NCBI GenBank assembly: GCA_029783825.1
Contig: JAREIK010016252.1
Location: 1 to 64,000 of the forward strand
Source of the DNA: Sapria himalayana
Taxonomy: Eukaryota > Streptophyta > Magnoliopsida > Malpighiales > Rafflesiaceae
Length of the DNA: 64,000 bases
Direction: 5' to 3'
Below, piece after piece: positions 49,871-61,640 of this stretch (the first letter of the stretch is position 1; each line of letters starts with the position of its first letter). The notes under the pieces are model-generated. The model was given only the letters and a program-made list of their open reading frames with translations. It was not told the origin of the DNA and made no database searches. A program made the position numbers and the translations under genes.

Positions 49871-51480
49871 ATTTATTATTTGTTTAAATATTTTATTTAA
49901 TTTGGGTTATTAAATGTATGTCATGGTCTATGGATGAGCAATCCTTGAAGGACAAATTCTCCTCGAAAAATTATAAAAATAGGATATTATAAATAAATAA
50001 TTATAAAAATTATAAAAATACAAAAACTATATATTAATAAGAACTAAAATAAATATTTTTATGATTATAAAATTTTAAAAAATTATTAAAAAAACTTTTT
50101 AAAATTTTTTAAATAAAAACATAAAATTTGAATTAAAGTAATATTAAATAATTAATTCTATAATTATATTAATTTTTTAAGATATTTTAAAAAATAAATG
50201 AACATACATTAAAATATCTACTAATATAAAGGTAAAATAATTCATTATATGATTAAATATTTTTGACGAATTGACGAATAAACTAGTAAATATTAATATT
50301 ATTATATGCATATAAAAAAATTTTATGATTATTGGAAACTTTTAAAAAAATAATTACTACATAATTTGAAAATTTTGAATTATAATAAAAATTTAAATTT
50401 GTTCATTAAATTTTAAATAAAACAAATTGATATTTAATAATAAATACATAGATATTTACCGCTACTAAAATTTATAAAAATTAAATAATTAAGTAATATT
50501 TTTACTATTAGCTTTTAATTTTCGCTCTTTATTAAAATAATAAGTATACCTTTTTTTATTTATCTTCTCTCTTTAAGTAATTTTTAGAATTTTAAAAATT
50601 ATAAATGATATAAAATAATATGAAATTTTATGCCTTTAAAATTATTTCATATTATATTCTTAAAAATAAATATGAATTCTTAAAAATTTATAACCATAAA
50701 ATAAATATATTTATATATTTTTTAACATAAAGAGTATTTATAATTCTTAAGAGAGTGGCTTGAAGACCAATCATCATTTCATGTGTGCCTTGTAATATGA
50801 AGTTTATAAATTTTGTAGCCATGATTTTTTTTTCTAGTTGGAAGGCAAAACAACTATTTTTTGAAATTGTTTATATATTTATTATTTAATTAATTTGATA
50901 ATTAAAAATTGCAAAGTGTTTATTTTTCATGTGTACCTTGCTACATGCACAATAACTTGTTGAAAATAATTTATTAAGTAAAAAAAGATGAGTATTTATG
51001 TTTTATATTTATTTATTGTTTATTAAATATTTTGATATTTAAAAATTAAAACATTTACGAAATTATAATACTTTTAAAACTATTTCTTGTTGTCTAGAGA
51101 CAACTCTAATTTCTAAATAGCACCATTTGTCTCTCTCTCTCGACAAGGATAAATCAAAATGAAACCTAACAGTGGAAGTGATTTCTTTTAGCCGTGAGTT
51201 TCTTATTGATTTGAGGTATGCTTTCTACCCTAACTCTTCATCGCTTATCTTAATGCAAGAGTATTTGTTTTGATTCAGGTGTTTATTTTTTCAAATTCCA
51301 TCTTTTTCCAAGCTTATGTATATTCTCCCATAAATCTTGGTTTACTAATTCTAGACATGGATGTGTTCACTAATTTTCCTTTTATTTTGCCACTCAGACT
51401 GGCTTGTGGTAGTTTGTATTTTCTCACAAATGTGTTAGTAACAATGAGTGTTGGTGTTTGTGGTGAGTAGTGTGTATATA
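49871..51480 (+). other. B2 AT-rich non-coding leader
   Basis: No recognised gene. Around 51110-51480 the composition is less AT-rich, with CTCTCTCTCTC and a GTGAG/TTGAGGTATG sequence that could be a transcribed leader with splice sites. The frame 51270-51470 (66 codons) has no recognised homology. Confidence 0.4.
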
Positions 51481-53294
51481 ACAACATATTTAATATTTAC
51501 AGAATAAATTATGTAAATATGATAATCCCAAGATTAATAACACATAAATATATTTAAGTGTATTTTACTATATGTAAAACTATAAAATAGTATACATAAC
51601 TATATATAAATATAACAACATGTATTTAATAAACATATACATATACATACATATATATATATATATATAACTATATGTAAATGTATTTAACAATATGTAT
51701 ATTAACATACTATATATAAATGTATTTATCTACATCAATACCAATACATAGCCATATGACTAAATATATATAATTACATGAAAAACTATATATAACTAAA
51801 TCTACAACATGTATAACTACATTTAAAACTATATGGATAACTATGTGTGCAATCACACATGTAACTATAATTATAATTAAAACTTATAAAAACATTTATA
51901 TATAACTATATGTTTAACTATATATGTCTACTTATTTATAAATATTTTTATAACTATATAAATCTCTTCATAACTATATTTAATTATATTGTAACAATGT
52001 AAACTAATTATATAACTATATATAACTATTTATTTAACTATAATATAATTAATAACTATATGTATAATTCTATATAACTATATTTCTAACAAAATATACT
52101 ATTTGTATAATAATATATAATGATATATAATTGCATTTTACTATATGTATAACTATAAAAATGTTATATATAACTATATCTTAACCACATACATATTTAT
52201 AACATTATGTATAATTAAATATGATTATATATAAATCTATCTATAACTAAATATATTATAGGTATAAAAACATTTAACTATAAATAATTGACTTTTACTA
52301 TATGTATAACTATAAAAACATTAAACATAACTATATTTAAATATATAATTAACAACATATATATAATATACAATTTTATATAATAGTATATAAAAATGTA
52401 TTTAACTATATCTATGCCTATACATAACTATATATATAAATATATAAAATTATATGAAAAAATATATATACATGCATGTATAAATTTAAGTATAAATATG
52501 TGTAACTTAATGTATGACTACATGTGACTAAATTTATAATAACATGTATAACAACATACAACATTATTTTTAAGTATATGTGTACAACTATATATAAATA
52601 TTTGTATAACTATATAAAACTCTATTTAATTAAATATAACTATATTGGTAACTATGTATACATATATGTATACATATATGTAAATCTATATAAATGTTTA
52701 TAAATTTGTATAAATTTATTTATAACTACATATAACTACTTATATGAATATATATATATATATATATATATAACTATATATTTAATAATATATAACTATT
52801 TATAACTACATATACTATATGTATAATAACATATACCTATAAATAATTGTATTTTACTATATGTATAATTATAAAAACTTTATGTGTAACTATATTTAAA
52901 TATATAATTTACAACATTTATTTAATAAACATTTTTATATATTAATATATACAAATGTATTTTACTAAATCTATACTTATACATAACTATATGTATAAAT
53001 ATAAAAAATTATATGAAAAAATATATATACCTAGATGTGTAAATATAAGTTTAACTATATGTGTAACTATATGTATAACCACATGTAACTATATTTATAA
53101 TTACATGTATAACAACTTACAATATTATGTTTAACTATATGTGTATAACTATATATACATATTTGTATAACTATATAAAGCTCTATATAATTAAATATAA
53201 CTATATTTGTAACTATGTACATATATGTAAATCTATATATTTGTTTATAACTTTGTTTATATTTATGTAAAACTACATATATCTACTTGTATGA

Positions 53295-53354
<60 letters not shown>

Positions 53355-54439
53355 TCATATGTTTAACTATATATAACTATTTATAACTATATAAACTATA
53401 TGTATAATAAGATATAACTATAAATAATTATATCTTACTATATGTATAACTATAAAAACATTAAACGTAACTATATTTAAATATATAATTTACAACATAT
53501 ATTTAATATAGATTTTTATATATTAATATATAAAAATGTATTTTACTATATCTAAGACTATACATAACTATATGTATAAATATATATAATTATATGAAAA
53601 AGATATATACCTACATGTATAAATATAAGTTTAACTATTTGTGTAACTATATGTATAACCACATGTAACTATATTTATAATTACATGTATAACAACATAC
53701 AACATTATGTTTAACTATATGTGTATAATTATATATAAATATTTGTATAACTATATAAAGCTCTATATAATTAAATATAACTATATTTGTAACTATGTAT
53801 ACATATATGTAAATCTATATATTTTTTTATAAATTTGTATAGATTTATGTATAACTACATATAACTACTTGTATGAACATAAATAAATAAATAAATATAT
53901 ATATATATATATATATATAACTATATGTTTAATATATGTATAACTATTTAAAACTACATATACTTAATCTATAATAACATATAACTATAAATAATTGTAT
54001 CTTACTATATGTTTAACTATAAAAACTTTATACATAACTTTATTTAAATATATAATTTTCAACATATATTTAATATACATTTTTATATATTATTATATAA
54101 ACAAGCATTTTACTATATCTATACCTATACATAACTATATGTATAAATATATAAAATTATATACAAAAATATATATACCTACATGTATGAATATAAGTTT
54201 AACTATATGTGTAACTATATATATAACCACATGTAACTATATTTATATTTACACGTATAACAACATACAATATTATGTTTAACTATATGTGTATAACTAT
54301 ATATAAATATTTGTATAACTATATAAAACTCTTTATAAATAAATATAACTATATTTTTAACTATGTATACATATATGTAAACCTATATATCTATTTATAA
54401 CTTTGTATACATTTATGTAACTACATATAACTACTTGTA

Positions 54440-54480
<41 letters not shown>

Positions 54481-54555
54481 CTATATGTTTAACTATATAT
54501 AACTATTTATAACTAAATATACTATATGTATAATAACATATAACTATACCATATA
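51481..54555 (+). repeat. B2 AT-rich satellite: about four 570-bp units
   Basis: Best example of the shared satellite. The segment beginning ATATATAC with CATGTATAAAT-like sequence recurs near 52465, 53025, 53607 and 54173, spaced about 560-580 bp. Each unit contains TATAACCACATGTAACTA and ends with a dinucleotide run after TTGTATGAATATA. That run is AT near 52745, (AC)30 at 53293-53350, TAAA then AT near 53880, and AT near 54440. Confidence 0.8.
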
Positions 54556-54689
54556 TGTCACACTATAATGGACCATTCCGGCAAAACACGACCCTTTTGA
54601 TGCCTCTATGATTGACATTACTCATCAATAACAGTTTTAGTGGTTAATGGGTCATAGGAGTTGCTTTTATAGATTATATTGCCTGCTTG

Positions 54690-55125
54690 CTATTTATTTC
54701 TGTTTTGTATTTTTTTTATCCTACTGACGTGTTTGCTAAGTTGTTGGTGGCATGGGGTTGGTTGATTTTGAATTTTCCTCCACTTGTTAATGATACCAAC
54801 TCATACAATGTGTTCCGTCCTCGAGAGAAAGCCAACCGGTTCCATACAAGACATGTATGGTGGTCTAGTAGTCTTTTATGATGCAATTAAAAGTTTTACA
54901 AGCAACTTTCATAGTCTTGTAAGCTGCTTCTCATGATGTGATCAGATGCAATGGAGTGAAAATAATTTGCATTCATTTGAAAAACTTCCTTTGTTAAGTA
55001 AGAAATTTATCTTATTGATCAACTCTTTCTATTCAGATTAGGAATGTAGTGTTGAGATTAATAAGTTATCAAAGAATATTTTTTTTTCTTTTATAGTTTG
55101 CATCTCTTAGAAGAGATTAATAAGT
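54690..55125 (+). pseudogene. Captured EPL exons 1, 2 and a 3/4 remnant in B2
   Basis: Exon 1 (about 54740-54854) reads PPLVNDTNSYNVFRPREK then ANRFHTRH and is followed by a GT donor at 54855. Exon 2 (54946-54988), after an ATCAG acceptor, reads MQWSENNLHSFEKL. Family EPL has MQRRENNVQSFEKL here. A degraded exon 3/4 remnant follows at about 55036-55110 (QIRN, LEE). Flanking sequence is collinear with A1 25270-25830, so both derive from one capture. EPL is a chromatin-associated protein of NuA4-type complexes. Only its conserved central motif is represented, so no functional protein is expected. Confidence 0.87.
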
Positions 55126-56050
55126 TACACATTCATATTTTTAAACACTTATCTATTACAACCATCCCATTTATATTTTTTCTTATAAAAAGTAAACATT
55201 ATGAATCATAAATTGAGTAATTAATTATTTTTTAAATATTATTTATTTTTTTATCTAACATATATTTTTCTATTATACTTTATTAGGGTCAATTTTTTTT
55301 TATTTTTTAGTTAATATTTTTTAAAAGAATTGTCTTTCTTTTGAATTATAAATCATAAATTTCGAAAATAATTATATTTTGAAAAATTGATTATTTCAAT
55401 TTATAATCAAAGTTACAAATTAAATATTGTATTTTTAATCTTTTATTTTTAAATTTTTTACTTTTAAACATTTGTTATCTATCTAATTTTCAATTTGAAT
55501 TTTTTCTAGTTTCAATTATTAAGAAAATATTATATATATATAGCTTATATCAATGTATCTATTTTCATAGTTTTCTTGTCAGCTCATTTATATCCATGAC
55601 AAGAAAATATCAACTTAACATTGAATTTTAATGTAATTTATAGATGTAACAAATTTACTTTACATCCCACATATAAAACATATTTGTTATACTTTAATAT
55701 ATATATATCTATATCTATATCAATATTATGTAGAAATATTTTTTTTCTTTTTTGTAAACACCAAACCAACTCTCAAAAAAATTATATAGTGAATATTTTC
55801 TAAATTAAAAAATACTCTATAAAAATAATTTTATTTTTATAATTTTTCAAGACTTATTTAATCAAGTGTAAATAAGTATTATTTTGGTTTTGCATAGAGT
55901 AGAGAGAGAGAGAGAGAGAGAGAGTTGAGAATCTTTATAAAAAAGAAAATAATTTTAATAAAAATGAAATATAGTATTTTGGATATATATAATCTCATGT
56001 ATATGGTTTGGAGAAGCTAACAAGTCATGTATTCCCAAAAAATAAAAATC
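55126..56050. other. AT-rich insert, no gene recognised
   Basis: Start of a block of about 3.6 kb (55126-58740) absent from the collinear A1 sequence, hence an insertion within the EPL segment. A short AG run is at 55904-55924. The small frame 55621-55803 has no homology. Confidence 0.5.
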
Positions 56051-57275
56051 AAATAAAAAAATATTAAACTAAAAATTGAACACCTTTCTACAGTTATTGC
56101 ATGCATATCACATATTCCTAACTTGGAAGAGTGGACAAAAAATTATGGCCTTCTAATAGCCTACATGAAGATGTTCTTACCCAATTCACTGATAGGTATG
56201 TAGGTTGTAGTGATCAAAATATCCTAAATTTTATTTTGAATGAAATGTTTATTAATCTTAATATGCTTTGTCCACTCATAGAACATTGAGTTGGCTACAA
56301 TGTGGTTGGCTATCTGGCCATCATAATGAAATATCATCAATCTCTAAACTAGAAGATAAATCTCATTCAAAAAGTAGTTAATCCATTGAAATTTATAAGT
56401 TACTGATGCCATATCTTTGTATTTTTTTATATATTGCATCTCGAAATAATTATTTATCTTTTATTTTTACATAAGATAAAGTTATTTACAAAAAAATAAA
56501 AAAAACATATGTCAATTTTTTGCTTTGTGATCGTAGAAGTCCAACTAGAATCTGAATATGTATCTATCCAATAATGTTCATAATCTTTAATTATAATCAC
56601 ATTTCTTGCATTTTTTTTCATATACCTCGGATTTTTAAGTATTGTATTCATATGAATATGTTTATGTAAATTTTAAAAATAACTAAATATACTGACATCA
56701 TAGGTAATATCAGACATAATTACTATTAGAAAATTTAGTTTTTATGATTATTCTATATGTAGTTGAGTCAATTGAGAGACCAACTTATCTAGATAAGTCT
56801 ATATTTATATCAAGTAGTAATCCAGTGATGTACATCATGATATATCTTATCAGATAAATATATATAAAATTTATTTTTTTGTGAAAGAGTTGTCATACTT
56901 CTCAATACTAAAAAAATCTCAAATATTTTAAATAATATCCGAAACTTGGTTTGTAGAGTTTAGTTTAGATAAATTAAACTAATTATCTCATGTAATTAGA
57001 TCATTATCATCGAATAGAATTAGTTACACATGCTAACATCTTGATCAAATTAAAAAAATAGATAAATTTGACATATTTTTATGAAAAAATATAGTAAATA
57101 TTAATTAAAATAATTAAATCATGTATTGGGAGACAGCTTGAGGTTATAAATTGCCTTTCATATTTTGTATATCATATATGTGTTCTTTGCTTCTAGGAAC
57201 AATGAATTCTAATGACTACTATATAAGTACTTTTTATATAAATTATTATAAAGGAATGTATTCTTTATATCGAAC
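56051..57275 (-). pseudogene. Ty1/Copia pol remnant: RT and RNase H
   Basis: Minus-strand LTR-retrotransposon relic, read in sense order from high to low coordinates. FDIKNTFL starts the RT (family FDVKNAFL). KAIYNLKLSP lies at 57128-57157 (family KALYGLKQSP). DITYDVSIFS lies near 56675-56705. The RNase H block is IDTYSDSSWTSTITKQK at about 56520-56570, then DGQIANHIVANSMFYEWTKH at about 56265-56323, then INKHFIQNKI. The end is LGICDMHAITVERC near 56080-56120. Stops and frameshifts throughout. No LTRs, integrase or gag are recognised. Confidence 0.8.
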
Positions 57276-58740
57276 TAATATATATTTTATATATGTGATG
57301 ATAAATAGAAAGTAATAATCAATTAGTGGTCATGTTAATCATATGAAATAATGTGTTCAAAAAATCAATATCATAAGGCTATGTAAAATCATTCATTACC
57401 AATCTAGTCTTGTCGATCGATCTTTTTCTTGGGTTGCTCTTTATTATATATATTTGTCTATAATGTAATTGGAATGTCCAACTCAATATTCTAAACTGGA
57501 TCAACTGATATGATAGAAAACTCATTTAAAATAGGTTGTGAATGTATCCATTTAGTATTTACATCTTCAGATTGGGATCATCAAGGCATGTAATGCTTAT
57601 TTCTATCTCTCTTTCTTGGTGAGATTTAAATGTCATGTATAGTGGATCATGATTACTTTAGAAGTTCTTATTTTGTATGTATATATTAGAGATCATTGTC
57701 TTGATGTGATGACAAGTATCTTTGTCAACGAATAATAAGTCTTGGTTTTAAGATTTATTAGACCGAGATTTTATTGATTTTTGAAGGATAATTATTGAGA
57801 TATCAATATCTCATAAATATTGCACTAAGGGATAGTCTTGTATACTAGGTACAACCTCAAATGAAATTAAAATTTTAAAAACTAAGAGATAATTTATTGA
57901 CTATCTCATGTTCATACTACAAGATAATATAATGTAGTTAAGTGAAAAAAAACATTTGGTTGGGTTATATATTTAGCAGAGAGACAAACATTTTAAAATT
58001 ACATGATTAATTGGACTCTTTAATTTTTTTAAAATTGTATTTTAATTTTTTTATGCCATCATGTTTTTAAGACAAATGATTAATGGAATATTAAACATGC
58101 ACACATCAAATTTCAATAAAATATTTTGTTCGAAAATAATAAATCAAAATGACATCACCATGTTTTCCAAAAAATTGTTGGAATATTATAGCATGTTATT
58201 TTTATATCATATTTTTATTAAATTTTTCTTATTATATTAAATTTTTAATATTATATTAAATTTTTTTTATTATATTAATTTTTTTTGGAGGAATAATGAT
58301 TTTGGGTATTCCTCTCAAGATGTTAATTATTGAATACTGCTTTTTTTGTAATTCTTAATTTTAGGAGTGAAAATGATATTAAGTATTTTTCATTTAAGCC
58401 TTTTTTTTTAATTTTGAGAATTATAAAATAATTTATAAAACATCTAGTATTAATATTCTTTTAGAATTTAAAATTGGTCAGAGAATAAACAAATATCTAA
58501 TTGTAATATTTTAATAATTTAGTACTCCTAGATAATTTAAGAGTTTGATAATGACGTGCTTTCATTAATATTCTCTCTCTAGGTAAGTTCGGGTAGGTCC
58601 ATTTTCTCTTGATTTAAAGTGATATTCAAACTCAAGACCTCACTAATTATTTTTTTAGGCTGTCTTCCATCTGGTTTTGAGTATGCTTTTTTAATGACGA
58701 TGTAATTTCAAACATTCATATGTTAAAATTTAATCATTTA
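57276..58740. other. AT-rich sequence, no gene recognised
   Basis: Sense-upstream of the Copia RT. It probably holds further degraded pol or unrelated filler, but no motif is clear. It ends in a TG run at 58758-58779. Confidence 0.4.
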
Positions 58741-58784
58741 TTTTAGCTTGTTATTTTGTGTGTGTGTGTGTGTGTGTGTCGATG

Positions 58785-59100
58785 AATGTATGTATTGAAC
58801 TTTGATCCTGTAAAATCTAATTGCAAATTTCTTGTGCCTTGTGTTTCTAGTTTCAAAGCAATTTCGAACAAAAAAGATGATTTTTGCAGCCCTGGTTAAG
58901 GTGTTTGTGCTTTTTTGTTATGCATATGACAGAATATCTACATGTTAGATGTTCATGCTACATAATGGATGTTTACACTCTACTTTATGTAAATACTTGC
59001 AGAGTGAAGAGAAAAAGAATGAGGTCATATATGTGTATGTATGTATCCATGTATGTATGTATCCATGTCTGTATGTATGTATACATGTCTGTATGTATGT
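58785..59100 (+). pseudogene. EPL exon 3-4 tandem unit 1 in B2
   Basis: First of three direct repeats of about 290-315 bp. After a CTAG acceptor, exon 3 is 58851-58900 (50 nt, one base lost, so frameshifted): FQSNFEQ. It is followed by a GTGTTT donor. Exon 4 starts at 59003 after TTGCAG and reads SEEKKNEVIY, against family REEKKREVME. The unit ends in GTATGTATCC repeats. Confidence 0.85.
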
Positions 59101-59390
59101 ATGTATTGAACTTTCATCCTGTAAAATCTAGTTGCAAATTTTATGTGCCTTGTGTTTGCAGGTTCGATGCAATTTTGAACAAACAAAGATGATTTTTGCA
59201 GCCCTAGTTAAGGTGTTTGTTCCTTTTTTTATGCTTATCACATAATATCTAGCTGTTTGATGTTCATGCTTCATAATGGGTGTTTACAATCTACTTTATA
59301 TAAATACTTGTAGAGGGAAAAGAAAAAGAATGAGGTCATATATGTATGTATGTATCCATGTATATATGTATCCATGTATGTATGTATGTA
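59101..59390 (+). pseudogene. EPL exon 3-4 tandem unit 2 in B2 (open frame kept)
   Basis: Exon 3 at 59162-59212 is 51 nt and open: VRCNFEQTKMIFAALVK, against family VRRNLDQAKTILEALIK. It is bounded by TTTGCAG and GTGTTT. Exon 4 at about 59314-59340, after TTGTAG, reads REKKKNEVI. This is the best preserved copy. Confidence 0.88.
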
Positions 59391-59600
59391 TTGAACTTTC
59401 ATACGGTAAAATCTAGTTACAAATTTATTGTACATTGTGTTTGTAGGTTCGAAGCAATTTTGAACAAACAAAGATGATGATTGCATCCATGATTAAGGTG
59501 TTTGTTCCTTTTTTGTAATACTTATGATAGAATATCTAGCTGTTTGATGTTCATGCACCATAAAGGATGTTTACTCTCTACTTTATGTAAATACTTGTAC
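59391..59600 (+). pseudogene. EPL exon 3-4 tandem unit 3 in B2 (partial)
   Basis: Exon 3 at 59447-59497 is again 51 nt and open: VRSNFEQTKMMIASMIK. It is flanked by TTTGTAG and GTGTTT. The exon 4 part is replaced by TATGTACATA repeats after ATACTTG. Confidence 0.85.
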
Positions 59601-60110
59601 ATATATACTAGTATATATGTATATGTACATATATATTGTAGTATATATGTACATATATTGAGTATATATGTACATAGACATACGTGTACATATTTACTGG
59701 TATACATGTACATATACATATATAATGGTATATATGTACAAGTATTTATTTGTACATATATACAAGTATATATGTACATTATGGTATAATGTACATATAC
59801 ATATATACTGGTATAAATGTACATATACATATATACTAGGTATAAATGTACATATACATATATACTGGTATTAATGTACATATACATATATACTAGTTTA
59901 TATGTACATATACATATATACTAATATATATGTACAAGTATTTATATGTATATATATACTCAGTATATGTGCATATACATTATAGTGTATATGCACATAT
60001 ATATCATTATATATGTATAGATATCCTAGTATATATGTACATATATATTGCAATATTATATGTAACTAGTGAAATGCTAGTATATATGTATATATATATA
60101 TTGAAGCATT
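59601..60110 (+). repeat. TATATGTACATA minisatellite, block 1
   Basis: GTATATATGTACATATACATATATACTG-type units with many variants on both strands. It is nearly self-complementary, so frames appear on both strands without coding meaning. Confidence 0.8.
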
Positions 60111-60440
60111 ATATATTTATCAAATTAGAACTTTATTTATTTATTTTGATTTGATTGACTAGTTTAATTTTCATACAGATATGGTACCATAATATTTTTC
60201 AAAAGAAGGTTGTAGAAAAGAATGAATTTTTCACTAGACATCATGTGATTCGACTAGGATAGCATTGTCACAGTAGAAAGATGGTGACCAGAGGAGCTGG
60301 GGGAGAGAAAGCAACGTTAATTTTACGGATAAATTATACTTTATGCAATGTCTTTAGATATATTGAAGAAGAAGATCTAGTAAAATTTTGTTATGTTTTT
60401 ATTTTAAATATGTAAAACAATGGTTGCGTAGATTACAGTT
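60111..60440 (+). repeat. B2 duplicated block, copy 1
   Basis: Direct repeat of 61310-61640, about 1.2 kb apart. Shared words are TTGATTTGATTGAC, ATATGGTACCA, GACTAGGATAGC, AGAAAGATGGTGACC and AAAATTTTGTTATGTTTTT. A CATACAG or GACAGG acceptor-like site precedes it. A short frame at 60281 (MVTRGAGGEKATLILR) is not kept in copy 2, so coding is not supported. Confidence 0.75.
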
Positions 60441-60591
60441 ATTCAATATTATTATGCAAAAAATATTTTCATAATCCTATGTTGCACATGAGCATGGTGG
60501 AGTGCTCCATTTTTCTATGTTAAAGTTTTTTATTGATTTGTTGATGGTTATTGTTGCTGACGATTAGTCTTCATTTCATGTACTAGTTTTT

Positions 60592-60858
60592 TTGTTAGCT
60601 TGTCAGCTCGGTCATGGCAGGGCAGAGCAACACCCATATAGGCCTTGGGATAGGAAGAGAGTTCTGGTTGTAGGGAGGCAAGATACGAACTTTGATGTGC
60701 CAAGCATGGCTCATGGCTTGTCTTCCAGGTTTTTATCTAACAATTTTCAGAGATATTTTCCTAAATTTAAATACTTTTCGCATTTGTTATTTACGTTGAT
60801 ATTGAAATATTGTGCTATCTTTGTGAAGTATAATTGGGATAATACCAATTTGTTGTAG
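60592..60858 (+). CDS. Short open frame of unknown origin in B2
   Basis: An 88-codon frame between two minisatellite blocks, less AT-rich than its surroundings in its first half (HGRAEQHPYRPWDRKR, then VLVVGRQDTNFDVPSMAHG). No family is recognised. The latter half is AT-rich and looks non-coding. The segment GCTCGGTCATGGCAGGGC to about 60730 may be another captured host fragment or plain non-coding sequence. Translation is unproven. Confidence 0.25.
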   Translation: MLACQLGHGRAEQHPYRPWDRKRVLVVGRQDTNFDVPSMAHGLSSRFLSNNFQRYFPKFKYFSHLLFTLILKYCAIFVKYNWDNTNLL

Positions 60859-60879
60859 TTTCATGTAATCTAAGATTAT

Positions 60880-61335
60880 GTGATTATATATATGTACATA
60901 TAATACTATAGTATATACGTACATATATACTATAGTGCATATGTACGTATATACTAAGTATATATGTGTGTATATATACTGAGTATATACGTACATATAT
61001 ACTGAGTATATATGTACGTATATACCAAGTATATATGTATGTATATACTGAGTATTTATGTACATATAATACTGGAGTATATATTTATACGTATATACTG
61101 AGTATATCTACATATATACTATAGTATATGTGCATATATACTAGGTTATTGTGCTCATATAACACTGTAGTATATATGTATATATATAATTAGTTTAAAT
61201 GTATATATAATACTGCAGTATATATGTACATATACTATAGTAATATATGTAGCTAGTGAAATATTAATATATATGTATATATACATTATAGTATATATGT
61301 ACATATTTACTATAGTATTATATATTTATTTAAAC
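60880..61335 (+). repeat. TATATGTACATA minisatellite, block 2
   Basis: TATATACTGAGTATATATGTAC-type units, related to block 1. Together with the downstream duplicated block this repeats the 59.6-60.4 kb arrangement. Confidence 0.8.
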
Positions 61336-61640
61336 ATAACTTTTTTTATTGATTTATTTTGATTTGATTGACAGGTTTAAATTTCATACATATATGGTAC
61401 CACAATAATCCCCATACGAAACTTGTAGAAGTGAAGGGATTTTTTAATAGAAACGAAGCACCACGACTAGGATAGCTTTGTTGCAGTAGAAAGATGGTGA
61501 CCGGAGGGGCTGGGGGAGAGAAAACAATGTAAATTCCAGTGATAGATTATACATTATGCATTGTTGTTAGATACATTAATGAATAAGATGTAATTAATAA
61601 AATTTTGTTATGTTTTTGTTTTTGCTCTGTAAAATATTGT
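61310..61640 (+). repeat. B2 duplicated block, copy 2
   Basis: Second copy of the 60111-60440 block, with GGGGCTGGGGGAGAGAAAA and GACTAGGATAGCTTTGTTGC conserved. It differs by indels and a stop early in the short frame. Confidence 0.75.

Noticed and set aside
58178..58200. TGTTGGAATATTATAGCA as a possible Copia LTR start
   Set aside because: The Copia relic is on the minus strand, so an LTR start would be expected on that strand. No second copy was found.
59502..60154. Thr/Tyr/Ile-rich frames on both strands
   Set aside because: Translations of the near-palindromic TATGTACATA minisatellite.
60281..60420. Short frame MVTRGAGGEKATLILR as a gene start
   Set aside because: The duplicate at about 61.49 kb has an early stop and indels, so coding is not supported.
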